NCBI GenBank assembly: GCA_012184525.1 | Contig: WOFQ01000018.1 | Span: 558,001-622,000, forward strand | From: Xenoacremonium recifei | Lineage: Eukaryota > Ascomycota > Sordariomycetes > Hypocreales > Nectriaceae | Length of the DNA stretch: 64,000 nt | Direction of reading: 5' to 3' | Shown: one piece after another, positions 26,678 to 38,535 of the stretch | How the letters are laid out: each line of letters begins with the position of its first letter | Numbering within the stretch: position 1 is the first letter of the stretch | Made by a program: the position numbers and the translations under genes | The notes under the pieces: generated by a model | Database searches by the model: none | What the model was told of the DNA's origin: nothing | Seen by the model: the letters and a program-made list of their open reading frames with translations, nothing else

Positions 26678-27448
26678 TCACGCCTTGAGCTTAGCGTCCT
26701 CCTCTTCCAGCTGCTTCAGCAACGCCGCCTCCTCCTCGTCCGTCAGTTCCCTCACACCCTCCACATCCGCCAGATCCTCGTCCCCGAGCACAAACTCCTC
26801 CTCGGCCGCCGCAGTCTTCAGCTCCTGCAGCGTAGCCTTGCTCTTCACGCTCAACGGGCCCGGCGTCGCGAAATCCAACGCATACTTGATCACATCATCG
26901 CGATCCTCAATCTCCCTCGTCGGCAGCCCCAACGCCTTGCGCTCCTCGTTGAACCGCTCCTGCACGGCCCGGCTCTGCATCAGCAACCAGCGCACATTCC
27001 ACCCGCCAGGCCCCAGATCGCGAATCCGCGCCGGCTTGCTCTTGAGGAGGTACTCCTGCAGGCCGCCCTCGCGCAGGATGGTCTTGAGCACGCGCAGGGT
27101 GAGTCGGGTCTTGACGTGGGCGTCGACGGCTGGTAAGTAAAAGCGCTTGACGTGGACGTTGGGGCGCCAGAAGCGGCGGGTCTTGCCGTGGTGCTTGGGC
27201 GCGACGTTGTTGCCGAAGCGGATGCGGGCGCCGGCGTAGAGCCCGCGGTTGGATTGCTTGTATAGGCGGCGCTCGCCGTAGGGGTAGGGCGGGATGAGGC
27301 GGTCGGGGAGGAGGTGCGGCTTGATGGTCTTGGTGAGCTGCGGGTAGGAGGTGCTGAAGCAGCGTAGTGGTGTTGAAGATATTGAAGGCGGCGCTGTCGT
27401 CGAGGCTCGGAAGGCCGCGAGGGGCCGTATGCAGGAGAAGGGCGGCAT
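26678..27448 (-). CDS. Mitochondrial large-subunit ribosomal protein bL28m
   Basis: Single exon, 256 aa. The first 40 residues form a typical presequence (Arg, Ser, Thr, Ala; no acidic residues), then a bL28 core at about residues 65-130 with GLYAGARIRFGNNV, KTRRFWRPNVHVKR and VKTRLTLRVLKTI. The family (yeast Mrpl24) is a structural component of the 54S mitoribosomal subunit. The C-terminal 120 residues extend beyond the bacterial protein and end in a Glu-rich helical segment, as in other fungal homologues. The gene diverges from the coiled-coil gene on the other strand, with 335 bases between their starts acting for both. Confidence 0.88.
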   Translation of the reverse strand: MPPFSCIRPLAAFRASTTAPPSISSTPLRCFSTSYPQLTKTIKPHLLPDRLIPPYPYGERRLYKQSNRGLYAGARIRFGNNVAPKHHGKTRRFWRPNVHVKRFYLPAVDAHVKTRLTLRVLKTILREGGLQEYLLKSKPARIRDLGPGGWNVRWLLMQSRAVQERFNEERKALGLPTREIEDRDDVIKYALDFATPGPLSVKSKATLQELKTAAAEEEFVLGDEDLADVEGVRELTDEEEAALLKQLEEEDAKLKA

Positions 27449-27783
27449 TGTGGTGGACGGCTGTGGGTGTTATGATGATCGAGACATGAATCCGGGCGGT
27501 CGGTCTGGTACCCAATTGGTGTTGTCGGGGGGGAATTGGGTGCGTCGTGCGCCGCGGAGAGATGCGCTGATGGCTGCTTGGTTGAAGTCCAAGAGCTGTA
27601 GAGAATTTTGGACGGGACGACGTTGAGCGGGAGGGGAGATGTTCCGCCGCCGAGGCCAATCAGGTGACGGGTCGCGACTTACAGCCCGACCGACATGATC
27701 AACAACTTCACTCAACTTAACTCATGAAAATCCCAGATCAATCTCAAAAACAAAAATAAATTTTGAGGAGAGCTGATAAGGAA
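27449..27783. promoter_or_regulatory. Shared divergent promoter of bL28m and the coiled-coil gene
   Basis: The 335 bases separate two start codons on opposite strands and must hold both promoters. The side next to the + gene is A-rich (about 27715-27783, AAAATC...AAAATAAATTTT). The side next to bL28m is G/C-rich. No named binding site is evident. Confidence 0.6.
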
Positions 27784-28855
27784 ATGTTTCCGCCCGTCGA
27801 GGACGCCGTGTTGCAGCAGAACCCCGAGTTCGCGAAGCTCTACGGAAAACTCACCAACGTGATCCTGAATCCCGATGGCTCGACCAAGGAGGACCCCGAG
27901 GCGAAAGAGCGCGCTGCAGTTCGCGAAGTGAGCCTCCTATTTCACAACATTCACTTTTCATGAGGATTTCTTACTAATTCAAATCTAGGAACTTGAGAAG
28001 AGGCGTCTAAAAGCTGCGAAACATCACCTTCTCACACACGCCATCTCCACCACCGTCCCCGACTCACCCTCCACCAAACCCTCATCACGGCCTCGCGCCC
28101 AACAACAACCACCCCTTCCCGACCCGCTCATCGACCTACTCCTCATCCTCCCCTCTCTCCTCTCCCCCTCCACCACCCTCTCGCAAGACGACCTAACCCT
28201 CCTCTTCTCCCACCCACCCCTCTCCTCCCTCGAAACCCTGCTCCCCTCACTCACGCCCCTCCTATCATCCACCATCCGCTCCTCAGCTCTCAGCCTCACG
28301 CGCCTCACCCACCCAAGCACCAACCCGTCCTACCTCCACCGACACATCGCCTCGCTCCCCCACGCCGCAACCTCTCTGCGCGAAGCCCTCGCCACCGCCG
28401 AGGCCCAACTCACGGCCGCGCGCCTCACCACGCTCTCGTCGCTCCCGCCGCTGCTCGGCACCCACGCCGCCGCCCTGGCGCAGCTCACCCGCGCGGTGGA
28501 GGCCAAGCACACCGTCGTGGCGCGCAGCCTGGAGCTTCGCGCCGCTGATGCTGCTGCGACGGCTCAGCGCCAGGCTGCGGATGCGGCGCTTGCGGCGAGG
28601 GAGGTCCGCGCCGAGGTGTACACGCCGGAGACGGTGGCGGCGCTGCGGAACTATGCGGCGCATCTGCGGGATGCGCGTGTGAGGACGGAGGAGCGCGTGC
28701 GGCAGCTGGAGGCGGAGTTGGGCGAGTATGGCGTGGGTGTTGAGGGAGGGGAGAGCAAGGAGAGGGTGATGCGGGAGATGGCAAGGGTGTATCGTGAAAT
28801 GGGGAGGCAGATGGAAGACGTGAAGCGGGATCTGGATCGGCTGAAAAAGGCATGA
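27784..28855 (+). CDS. Coiled-coil protein, possibly an augmin (HAUS4-like) subunit
   Basis: Two exons, 27784-27927 and 27989-28855, joined in phase 0 across a 61-nt intron (acceptor AATCTAG); 336 aa. The N-terminus (FPPVEDAVLQQNPEFAKLY) is followed by a basic helical stretch, a Ser/Pro/Leu-rich middle, and from about residue 190 to the end a long Ala/Glu/Arg-rich region with heptad periodicity typical of coiled coil. I do not firmly recognise the family. The layout, and my recollection of similar fungal proteins annotated as HAUS4-domain, suggest a microtubule-nucleation (augmin) role, but this is weak. Neither exon would be obvious alone: the second has no internal ATG near its start. Confidence 0.72.
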
Positions 28856-29272
28856 TTGCAGATGAGTCGAAGGCGACTTACGAACTTGAGAGGCATACCA
28901 TACGGATGATATTTCTCGAGACTGGCATACACTACTTTACATTTGATACCCTCTCAATAGACATTCATTTCACGAGACATCGTTCAGACACAGGTAGACA
29001 GACTTGTCAGTCTATTATCCAGGTAATCGTACATTCAAGTTTTATGCGTTCAGCCAAGAGTCGGATCCAGACTCAAGGCCAGGGGTATTTGGAAATCATC
29101 TCAAACCAAAAAGCCCCCCTAATTATAGGTTCATTGCTGGGACCACTCCGAGAGACCTCGTTTCCCATGTTCGATCTCAAGCGAAGAGAAACCCCCGTGT
29201 TTCCGCCCAATTGTCCTCTATGACATCCATTCTATCTCGTTAGATTGTTTAGGAAAGAGAAGAAGAGGAAAT
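28856..29272. other. Convergent 3' regions, no gene
   Basis: This gap separates two converging genes and probably contains both 3' untranslated regions. Frames are short and unconvincing, and I see no repeat. Confidence 0.6.
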
Positions 29273-31036
29273 TTAACCCTTGACGGCGTAGATGCTCTCA
29301 GCCAGGCGGCCGACGTTCTCGGAAGTAATACCAGCGACGGAGATACGGCCGTCACGGGTGGCGTAGACGGAGAACTCCTTGGCCAGGCGGTCCATCTCCT
29401 CGGGGCTCAGGCCGGTGTAGGCAAACATGCCGATCTGGCTGGTGATGTGCGACCAGTCGTGCTTGGAGCCGAGCTTCTCGAGGTTATCCTTGAGAAGGGC
29501 GCGCATGGTGATGATACGGTCAGCCATCTCCTTGACCTCACCGAGCCACTGCTTGTACAGGACGGGGTTGGTGAGGATCTCCGAAGCGATGCGGGCACCG
29601 TGGATGGGAGGGTTGGAGTACATGGGACGGATGAGAATCTTGAGCTGCGAGTCCACGCGCTTCTTCTCGGCGGCATCGGCGCAGACGAGAGAGAAGGCAC
29701 CAACTCGCTCACCGTAGAGACCCTAGTCACAGTTCGTTAGCATCGGGTGATTTTTGTCTAGAAATCTGGTCATGTTCGGCAGTTGGGGTAAACGTTGCAT
29801 CTGAACGCCGGGATCTTGCATCGGGATCTCGGCATTTGGAGAAATCCCAAGATCCTCGACATGCGCCCGGAACTCGCAACAGCCCGTGCAGAGAAGGACA
29901 AAACTCACCATGTTCTTGGCGAAAGACTGGCAAAGGGCAATGTTGTGGCCCTCCTTGACGAAGTGGCGGACAGCAAAGGCGTCCTTGTCGGTGTTGCCGC
30001 TGGCGAAGCCCTGGTAGGCCATGTCGAAGAAGGCGAAGTGGCCCTGCTCCTTGACGACGTCAGAGAGCTGCTTCCACTGCTCCTGGGAGGGGTCGACACC
30101 GGTAGGGTTGTGGGCGCAGGCGTGGAACAGGAAGACGCTGCCCTTGGGAGCAGCCTTGAGGTCGGCGACCATGCCCTCGAAGTCGAGGCCGATGGTCTTC
30201 TTGTCGTAGTAGCGGTACTGCTCGACCTCCAGGCCGGCGTGCGAGAAGACGGCCTTGTGGTTGGCCCACGAGGGGGTAGGGATGTAGATCTTCTTGGCTC
30301 CGGGGTAGAACTTCTCGAGGAAGGCAGCGCCGATTCGGAGGGCACCGGTGCCGGAGATGGACTGGGTGATGGCGATGCGGTCGAGGGCGGGCGAGTCGGC
30401 GCCGTAGGCCAGCTTGGCGGCAGCGGGAGCGAACTCGGGGACACCAGTGATGCCAGCGTATTCCTTGTTCAGCTTGGAGTCGACAACCTTGCGCTCGGCC
30501 TCGCGGACAGAGGGCAGGACGTAGGGCTTGCCGGCGTCATCACGGTAAGCACCGACACCTGCGGGGAGTCAGTCCGGAGCGCTTCGGGATTCGCCAACGA
30601 CGGCATCGGGGGCGGATGAGCATACCCAAGTTGATCTTCTTGTCGAAGGAGTCGGCCTTGAAGGCTTCGGTGATACCTGAAGCAGGGCGGTCAGCACAAT
30701 GCGCGGTCAAACGTGAGGTGTTTTGGCCCCTTGGCCGGGGGAGCGGATCATGAGCTCTCTGGGGGAGCACTCACCAAGAATGGCCTGGAGTTGCGCAAAG
30801 AAGCATTGGTCAGTTTCGAAGCTGGCAGAGACATCGCAGACGGGCAAAGAAGCTTACATCCTGCATTCAATTAGCACGAGCTGGCAGCAAAGAGCGTCAA
30901 TGGCACGGGTTTGTCAACTTACAGGAGGGCCCTGCTGGACGTTGGCCCAGGTCGAGGCAGCGCGGAGGGCGACCACGTTGAACTGCGCGGGGCGCAGAGC
31001 AACTCGGCGGCTGGCGACGCGGACGGCAGAGAGCAT
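29273..31036 (-). CDS. Mitochondrial aspartate aminotransferase with 3-nt and 10-nt microexons
   Basis: Six exons on the - strand: 31036-30923, 30860-30858 (3 nt), 30784-30775 (10 nt), 30676-30626, 30558-29909 and 29722-29273; 425 aa. All five introns have GT-AG borders. The first 28 residues are a mitochondrial presequence (Arg, Ala, Ser, Val). The PLP-binding lysine is Lys274 in SFAKNMGLYGER; the cofactor-contacting DMAYQGFASG and the substrate-binding region around MYSNPPIHGARI are present. The enzyme interconverts aspartate and 2-oxoglutarate with oxaloacetate and glutamate and serves the malate-aspartate shuttle. The microexons supply the conserved sequence GPPD-AIL-G-ITEAF: Asp39 comes wholly from the 3-nt exon, and mammalian GOT2 also has GPPD before ILG. 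Skipping it keeps frame but loses that Asp. The 186-nt intron before the last exon is unusually long for the window. Confidence 0.95.
30858..30860 (-). other. 3-nt microexon (GAT, Asp39) of the aspartate aminotransferase gene
   Basis: Read on the - strand, this GAT is preceded by an intron of 62 nt (30922-30861, GTAAGT...GCTAAT...GCAG) and followed by one of 73 nt (30857-30785, GTAAGC...CTGAC...CCAG). Both introns have consensus donors, plausible branch sites and AG ends. The single codon fills the conserved Asp between GPP and AIL. The reading is inferred from splice signals and family knowledge; no transcript is seen. Confidence 0.82.
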
Positions 31037-32419
31037 CTTGACGGCGATAGGAGGGTATCACGGGAGTAAAGAATGCAATGGGAGGATGGATGGGGGGAGG
31101 AGAGGAGAGAGAGAGATCGGAGGCCAAGAAAAAAAGAGAGGAGGATGAGGTGACTATGGGGGAGTCAGGCAGTCAGTCAGTGGAGGCTGGCGCTGGACGG
31201 GCGGGAGTCACATTCACTGACACACCGCGCTGGAAGTTTTTGGCGGAAGGACCCTCCCTCCCAGATCCAGCAAGGATCCTGCCCTCGAGCTCCAAAACTC
31301 GGAGCCGGACGGAGCCACAGGGGGCCAGGTGGAGCTGGGGCCAATCAGCGGCCAGGGCGTGGCTCGAGGGACCTGGACACGGCCACCGTTACAGGGGCGT
31401 CTTCAGCGGCCTCAGCGAGAAACGCAGCGCGTGGGGCTACCCCGGACATCGGCGTCTGTGCCGCTGAGAGATGCCCCGACTCGAGCTCCCAGGCCAGGTC
31501 AGGTCAGGTCCTGAATCGGGGCAGCCATCCGCTGAATGGTGCGCCTGTTTTGGCGCTGGAGACCAGAGCCTGGCGGGAATTCCTCTTCGCCTGTACTCCG
31601 TAGTCTGGACGACAGCCCCCCACCCGGACGACTCTCACCTTCACGCTCACCTTCAATTACCTACTCTGTATCTCAGGATCACCGTGTTGTACTGACCTCT
31701 GTTTCCCCGTCCTCCACTTCAGTCTTTAGAACTGCAATTCTACAGTTTTAAATAGAAAACACACGGTTATAAACAAAGCTCAGCTACCTTTCCAGTCAAG
31801 CTCATGTCTCCTTCCTACATCTTCCGGTCCGGCGGACGTCCACCCTGAAGCTATAAGCCTCATCCCACGCCCGTTGATCCACCGCCGTCGGAGTCCCGGT
31901 GTGGGCTGGGGCTGGCTGGACGAAGAAGTTGGAAGCGCTGGAGACAGCATCGTGTCTGGACCGGGCCGGTCAGGTGCTTCCCCTCCCCCAGTTTTGGGCC
32001 ATTTCCCGATGCTCGTGCACATTTCAGCGTGGGATGGATGTGCTTGCGATGAGTTAAGAAATTATCCATAATTATATACATATATACCATACTATCTGAT
32101 GAAAGCATTATCAAAAGTTGTCATAAACTCCAGGCATCCTACCCCTTGGTCATTACGTTAAAGCCCTCCCAACAAGGCACACTCCGATCCATCTCCGACT
32201 GCAACTGCGGTGTGTCAGATCTCGGCGTCGTGCAGTTGGAGTGCATCGGAAGTCCAACCGCTCAGTCTGAGTCTGGTCTGGCGGAAGAAACAGCTGCTCC
32301 ACCTCGAGCTATCGGGAGCTCTGCCGCTCGCTGGCACTGGACACGCGCCCGAATTGCAGCGGAGAAAAAATGTCCCTCAGCAGAGCTCCAGCTTACTCCA
32401 ACGCGCAAGGTCAACAGTC
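31037..32419. other. Intergenic: aminotransferase promoter and transporter 3' region
   Basis: The aminotransferase promoter occupies the left side and is purine-rich on the + strand at 31090-31150 (CT-rich on the coding strand). One TACTCCGTA 9-mer lies at 31594. The short direct repeat GGTCAGGTCAGGTC lies near 31497-31510. No gene is supported. Confidence 0.55.
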
Positions 32420-34515
32420 CTACACCTTGATCCTCTCCCGCGGCGACTCAACCATCTCCTCGTACTGGTTCATCACCTTCTCCTCCACCGTCTCGTGGAA
32501 GACGTCCACTTCGGTCGTCGCAAATTTCCGGGCACTGATCCGTTTCTCGAAGAGCACGTCCAGCTCCGCAAACGTCCGTCCGCGCGGCTCGGGCAGCCGG
32601 AAGTACGTGTAGATGATGCAGAGGAAGCAGATTCCACCCTAGACAAGGGGAGCAATGCTTGTCAGCCATTGATTTCTTTTGTCGAGAGAAATCCTCCTAA
32701 AATGCAAAACACAGAAAGTCCGTGTACTCACCCAGAAGAATCCGGTGTAGTTGCTCCAGTCCCAAGCAGTGGGGTTCAGCATGTAAGGCGACAGCACGCT
32801 GTTGATGATGCCCACGATGTTGCTGCAAGTAGATGATCGGTCAGCAATCTCTCCAAACTTTCCTCAAATCCCCGTCTTCATTGCTTTTCCCAGGGCCGCA
32901 GCCACGCATCGGCGTCTGCAGTGAGCAATCTTACATTACATGCAGGCCCTGGGCGTTCACATCAGGATTGCCAGAGAGGGAGTACTTACTAGAGGTTTCG
33001 TCCAAGCACAACCGTCTTGATTTGCAACCGTCGAGAAGACAGCTCACCCACCAGCGAGTAGCACACCGTGCCGACAGTCAGCTGGTAGAACAGCGCCCAC
33101 ACAATCATGATGCTACCCGTCGCCATCGACGCCGTGTCCTTATGTTGCTCCGGAACGAGGCCAAGGAATCCAAGGATGAACAGCATCGTGCAGAGGCCGC
33201 ATAGACCGTACAGATACAGAGACCGACGCCCAATGCCCAACATTTGCAGGCCCCAAGCTCCAAACACGCCAACCATGTTGATGGCATACTGGCCGAGAGC
33301 GAAAGAGTACGCCTTATCCTCAGAGAGCCCAGCCTGTTCCAAAAAGTATGTCGAGTAGTTGGAGAACGAGTTCCCGCTTAGGTTTTGCATCGCCCAGACC
33401 ATGCACACAATCTCGGTCCTGCGCAAGTCAACGCCCTTGAAGCAGTCCCAGTACGTCGCACCCTTAGTCAGTTTCTCCTCCAGCGCCGTCGTGTGCACCA
33501 TCATGGCAATCGTCTCGTCAGCGTCAAAGTCCGTCTCTCGGTCCAGGCTGGTCAATCGCAGCAGCGACTTCTTGGCCTCCTGAATGCGTCCCTTACGTAC
33601 GAGCCACCATGGTGACTCGGGAGCGAAGAAGATGCCCACGCAAAGCGGCACCGGCCACATCCACTGCAGCGCGTATGGGATGCGGTAAGCCCAAGCGTCA
33701 TCGCGATGGAGCATGGACTTGATTACACCGATACCAATCTCTTGTCCGAGGCCCCAGCAGAAGTTGACGTAGGTGGTGAGGTAACCGCGGAGGGCCACGG
33801 GGCAGACCTCAGAGGCGTAGGTGATGGTCAAGGTCTGGAAGATACCCCAAGGGATGCCGCACAGGATCTCGGCAACAAGCAACGTCTGGACGTTCTGGGC
33901 TGTGAAGAAGATGGCCGTGAAAGCTGCGACAAGGACCAGGCAGGCCATGACGGTATAACGGTAGCCAAACCGCTCCGACACGAAACCGTTGATGAAGAGA
34001 CCAATGATCTCGCCACAGTTGGCTCCCTATCATTGAGTGTTAGGGTAAGATAACTCAAAATTGAACGGTGACAGGTCCGTGAGCGTACATTACTGAGACC
34101 GGCTTGCCACGGTGCAGGGACTTGCCAGGTCCCGTCCGATCCTTGGACACCGTATTTCTTGTTGAATTGATCGAAAGCGTCTTGGGAGACAATGCGTTAG
34201 TTTCGTTGTGAGGGGAACGCACGTTAGAAAGGCTCATAGGGTCTTACAGAAGTTGTTCACCAAACTAACATCATAACCCTCCATAGCAATGCAAGTTGAG
34301 ATGAGGAAACTCCATGCAATGGCCTTGGGATACAGCTTGACGCCCTGCAATAGGGTCATCTTCTGTTCCTTGTGGGCAGCAGAGCGCGCATGCTCAATGG
34401 TATGAGTGTGCGTCTTGCTAGGATCAGAACCATCAACAGCACTCGCCGAATCGACGGGTTGAATTGGGTGCTGCTGAGGCGCCTCGGTGGTCTGGGTAAC
34501 TTCGTCCTCGGCCAT
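32420..34515 (-). CDS. MFS sugar transporter, alpha-glucoside/maltose permease type
   Basis: Five exons on the - strand: 34515-34248, 34180-34089, 34026-32990, 32822-32732 and 32638-32420; 568 aa. It has the major-facilitator sugar-porter pattern: an acidic, hydrophilic N-terminus of about 65 residues, then twelve predicted membrane spans, with PESPWWLVRKGR after the sixth, a GRRSLYLYG loop signature and PEPRGRTFAELD after the twelfth. The ELSSRRLQIKT segment is typical of fungal alpha-glucoside:proton symporters of the plasma membrane (maltose, trehalose, turanose). Substrate cannot be read from sequence. MAEDEV at 34515 is taken as start; an upstream in-frame extension lies in leader. No alpha-glucosidase or regulator gene is adjacent, so it is not in a visible MAL cluster. 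Confidence 0.93.
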
Positions 34516-37500
34516 GACGGGAGAGAGTTTTGCAGAATTTTTGTCGCGTGTCTCTTGGAGTTGCGGGACAGAGCAGGTAACCTGGTCACGACCGCAAGGA
34601 CCTCTTATATACACAACCACATAGAGCTGTGACACGGTCTGACTGGACAAGGCAACGCAACACACACGGACGGCCACTTCGGAGGATATACCGAGAGACA
34701 GGGCGCAAGGAGGGATCTTGAAAGGAGACAGTCGCAGAATTTCGATGTCTATCGGCGAGGCCCCATCAAACGGGCTTGACTAACGGAGCTCAAGCGGCGG
34801 GCCCATCGCGGGCTTTGTATCTCATTGGAAGCGCGCAGGGCCAGGGAAATTTTTAGCCTTCGATCGTCTCCTCTTGGTGGCCATGCCATGTTTGCATGTT
34901 TTGCCTCGGCCATGTGGGGAATGTTCCCTGACAGAATGCGACTGCAACCCACTGCAGAGGGTCAACTGACTCGGGCCAGGAGCTGGTTCGCGGGGAAGGG
35001 CAAGGGAAAACCTGGAGGTGGGTGCGGATGCTTATTGCTGTGCTCGTGATGGTTGTTGTTCGATGTTGCTGAAGTTTGAAGTTGGCGTTGGAGAAGAATC
35101 GCTCTTGCTTCCTCGAGGGACGTGGCTTGCGGTGCGCGCTGCTGAGTCAGGCACGAGTTCTGCAGGAACCATCCCCGCCCTGCTGTTTCTCCAACGGGGC
35201 CAGCCTGAGCCACTGAAGATTCTGGAAGATGGCCGAGGAGCTTCCTCCAGGTGTCAGCACCTCAAATTGGAGGCGGTCTACAGGGCAAAAACGACCTGAT
35301 GAAGGGATAGCCCCCGCAGCTTGGCGGGCTAACATATACCGCTTCCAGGGTCAAGCCGCACCATGGAAGCTTCCATGAAGATGTCCTCGAACAAATCCAT
35401 CAATATTCGATAATGTCGCCGCAAATCCTCTTCTCAACTCTTGTATTGTATCACTTCTCATATCTCTCTCCCTGATCTCTTCTGTCACTCATCCCGTCGA
35501 GAACGCGCATCCGGAACGCGGGGTACATTCGCCCAAGCGACAACAGGAAACATGGGGTAATTCTCCCTCCTCCACCACCAACCCGAAGCACGCCCGAGAT
35601 CATCTTCCATTCGTATGATGGGGTAACCCAAAGTGAGGGGTTTCCCGTTCTCCTCACACAAGCCTTTACTCCAACGGGAAGGTCGTGGTATCATGGCAGG
35701 GGCCAACACGCACCATCTCATATCCAAACAAGGCTGGTTCACCGCGACATCACGGCAGATGATGCTGTTAACCAACGAGCTATTGGCGGCATCCTAACTG
35801 TCGAGGACGGGCGTTAATGGGTCGGAGAGAAAGGCGAACGCGGAGCCGACGCAGCCATGACGAATGGCCGCATTGTTATCTCACCCTTTTCGCCCTCTCG
35901 TCCGAATTAACTCATCTTTTAGTTATCGTCACCCCAGATGGTCGACTCTCCGGCCCCGTGGGGAAATGGTATGGCCTTCTCTGCCCAATAGAGGAGACTC
36001 CGGATAACAGAGACAGTGCCCCACGCTGACGGTCTGGGCTCGTCCTTGCGACAGAAGCCATCTCTAAAACGCCCTGAATATACAGTCACGAGTCAGTGAA
36101 ATACCTGGGAGCCCTCGGCGCAAGGGCCGGCCGTCGGAAAGCTCACCGCAATACTTGATTTGTGTTCATCAAAGTTTGATGTCCAACGGTAAAGACGTTA
36201 GATTGCATTGTCAAGCGCCGCTCGTACGGATTTCTGCGAACCACTTGTTATTACTATTGAAACAGGCATTAAACAAAACTGGTAGACGAAGTTATCCTCG
36301 CTTGTTATGAATGACGCTGAAGGGCTCGTAGATAGATGTGAGGAGAGCAAGATCGAGAGTTTTCTTGAGCCGTACCAACCTCTAGAGGCGGTTTCCACAT
36401 CGATAAGACTTAAAACAGCTGCGAACTTTTGGGCCCTGGGCTTCATCCTATGCTTTAGCAGCTCAGTCTTCTAGCGATGTAGAGCTCAGCTTCAACTGCT
36501 AGTAGTTTGTAAAACAACGAGCTACGGACCTCACCAAACAATTATCTCACGAGTTAATGAAGTTACTTATATGTCTCATTCATAAGAGTTCCCATTTACT
36601 CAAATAAGGATCAGGAACACCACAGCTCCATCTCGCAAAGCATAGGAGGACGGATACCCAGAACGCTGGACTTTTACCGCATGAAATGGGTCAAGAGATT
36701 TGAGTTCCACCCACCCGACCGCGTTCATACGTTGGTTGTATGATTCTTCAAAGAACTGTCCGGATATGAATCCCAATAGTCCATCCAGTTGCCTTGGCAG
36801 ATTGCTCGTTCTGCGGCAGGATTCACTTCTTCTTCGCATAGACACAAAAACAAATTTGGTCACAAATGAGCAACAGACTTCTAAGTTAAGCAGACCATGG
36901 GAAGCATGAGAATTGCAGATTGCATTTATATTCTCAAATTAAAATCCTTGGTCACCGTTCTGTCTTAAAGGTTGGCTGGACTGATTGGTGGGCGCTTGTG
37001 CCATCCTGCTTGCGATGGCAAGATGAATTGGGGTTCGTTGAACGGAAAAACCCCTTCCCGTCTATATGCAATCTTCGAGCATAGGCTTCGAGTAAGTGGT
37101 AAGAACGTGCATATCTGCATATAGAGAAATATTTAGCTATATGCTACATGGGTGCCCCTCTTTCTCATGATGAAGTGTCTGGTCAGGCCGTATCGTGGGC
37201 GTTTGAGATGATGGGAACTATTGGGTTTCTCTCGCAGCTAAGATATTTTTGGGTCTATCTTCATAAAGGATTCCATGTTTCAACATAGGGTCTTCCGCGA
37301 ATTGCCAATCATGATGATATTACGCCTGCACGCTTTCTCCCCATATAAGCTGTCTTGTATTCCCCCGGTACTTTTCCCTACTCACATCTCTATGAGCCTA
37401 AATGGTTTAAAAGCCTACCGAATATAGAAAAACAAGTCATTGTAAGATGCTGTTGAATGACCTCCTACTGGTGTAGGGTTGTTCCACCACTCCCAGTCAA

Positions 37501-38535
37501 ATGGTAACCGTCAGGGTACCGAGACAGCTCTTGTGGCGCCAGCGCTCTCACATACTTAAAATAACAATCACTTGACAAGCTGCCGCCCTCATTGACCGCA
37601 TTTCGTTCTCATCCTTTGCTCGGGCAGTCTAACCCATGCGGGATATACGCGCGCGCGCACGCGGCCCAGACTATTCTGACATGGCCAGTACACATGCAGC
37701 CCTACGCCACAGATCATCCCTGATATCTTAAATCCGCCGAGAAACCGGGCGAGCTAAAGTTCTAAGCGAAGGAGCCTCAATCTAGAAGAGGAGGTTGCCT
37801 AAAGCCACTGTTTCAAGAGGTTCATAACTTGAGATAATCAACATGGATGAAATTGCCCTAAGAATCAGGCTTGGGGTTTTGCGAGTTATCACCAACGTGT
37901 CCAAGACTTCCGCGGGGTTTTACGTAGCTGAGGTGGCTGAGACTCCATGCCCAGATCTCGCGATCATGGAGCGGCCGACTCAGTTGGGGCGCTACAGCTG
38001 TGATGTAACATCACTAAACTCCTACACTCCCGTGCCGGCTTTTCTATCATATCAGAAATACACGCATCCGCTTTAGGAGGGCGAATGACCCAAATCCTAC
38101 GACAAAGCTGAAAGATTGCCGCCGTGACTGCTCCATGTGTCTTCGAATTTCGGCCCCCAATGCAACTGACCCTGGTCCGAAATATCGGCCCCAAATGTGG
38201 ATAGCTTCAAGATAAAGACGCAGTTTGCTGTCTTTCTTGCTGGTCACAAAAGTTGAGTCGGCCTGTCTCACTCTCCTTTTCTCGTTCGTCCTTTGATACT
38301 ACGTGAAAATGCCATTTGCCTCGAGTCTCTGATACAGTCACACAACTATATGCACAGTCACGATATTCCAGTGTTTTCTATCAGTGAAAACAGGTGTGAA
38401 GACATCACCCTACTCATCTCGGATCATTTGATCCGGATTTCGTTTTCTCACAGGAGTTTTCTCCCAAGATAGACCCTTACACCTCTCCTACTCTTCCTGA
38501 TAACACATTTCAACTCAGACACCAACAACTCGACC
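34516..38535. other. 4-kb gene-free stretch, AT-richer from about 36 kb
   Basis: The first part is the transporter promoter and includes ACGCAACACA at 34655-34664. From about 36.1 to 38.4 kb base composition shifts to AT-rich, with many stops in all frames. An alternating CG run (about 37648-37658) is the only simple repeat seen. I recognise no protein relic in six frames. The bases just before 38536 (TCTCCTACTCTTCC...CACCAACAACTCGACC) look like a leader. Confidence 0.55.

Noticed and set aside
29795..30619. 274-codon + frame inside the aminotransferase gene
   Set aside because: It is antisense to the real aminotransferase exon and only reflects codon bias of that gene.
37648..37658. Alternating CG run that could form Z-DNA
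   Set aside because: Only about ten bases; common by chance and without associated features.
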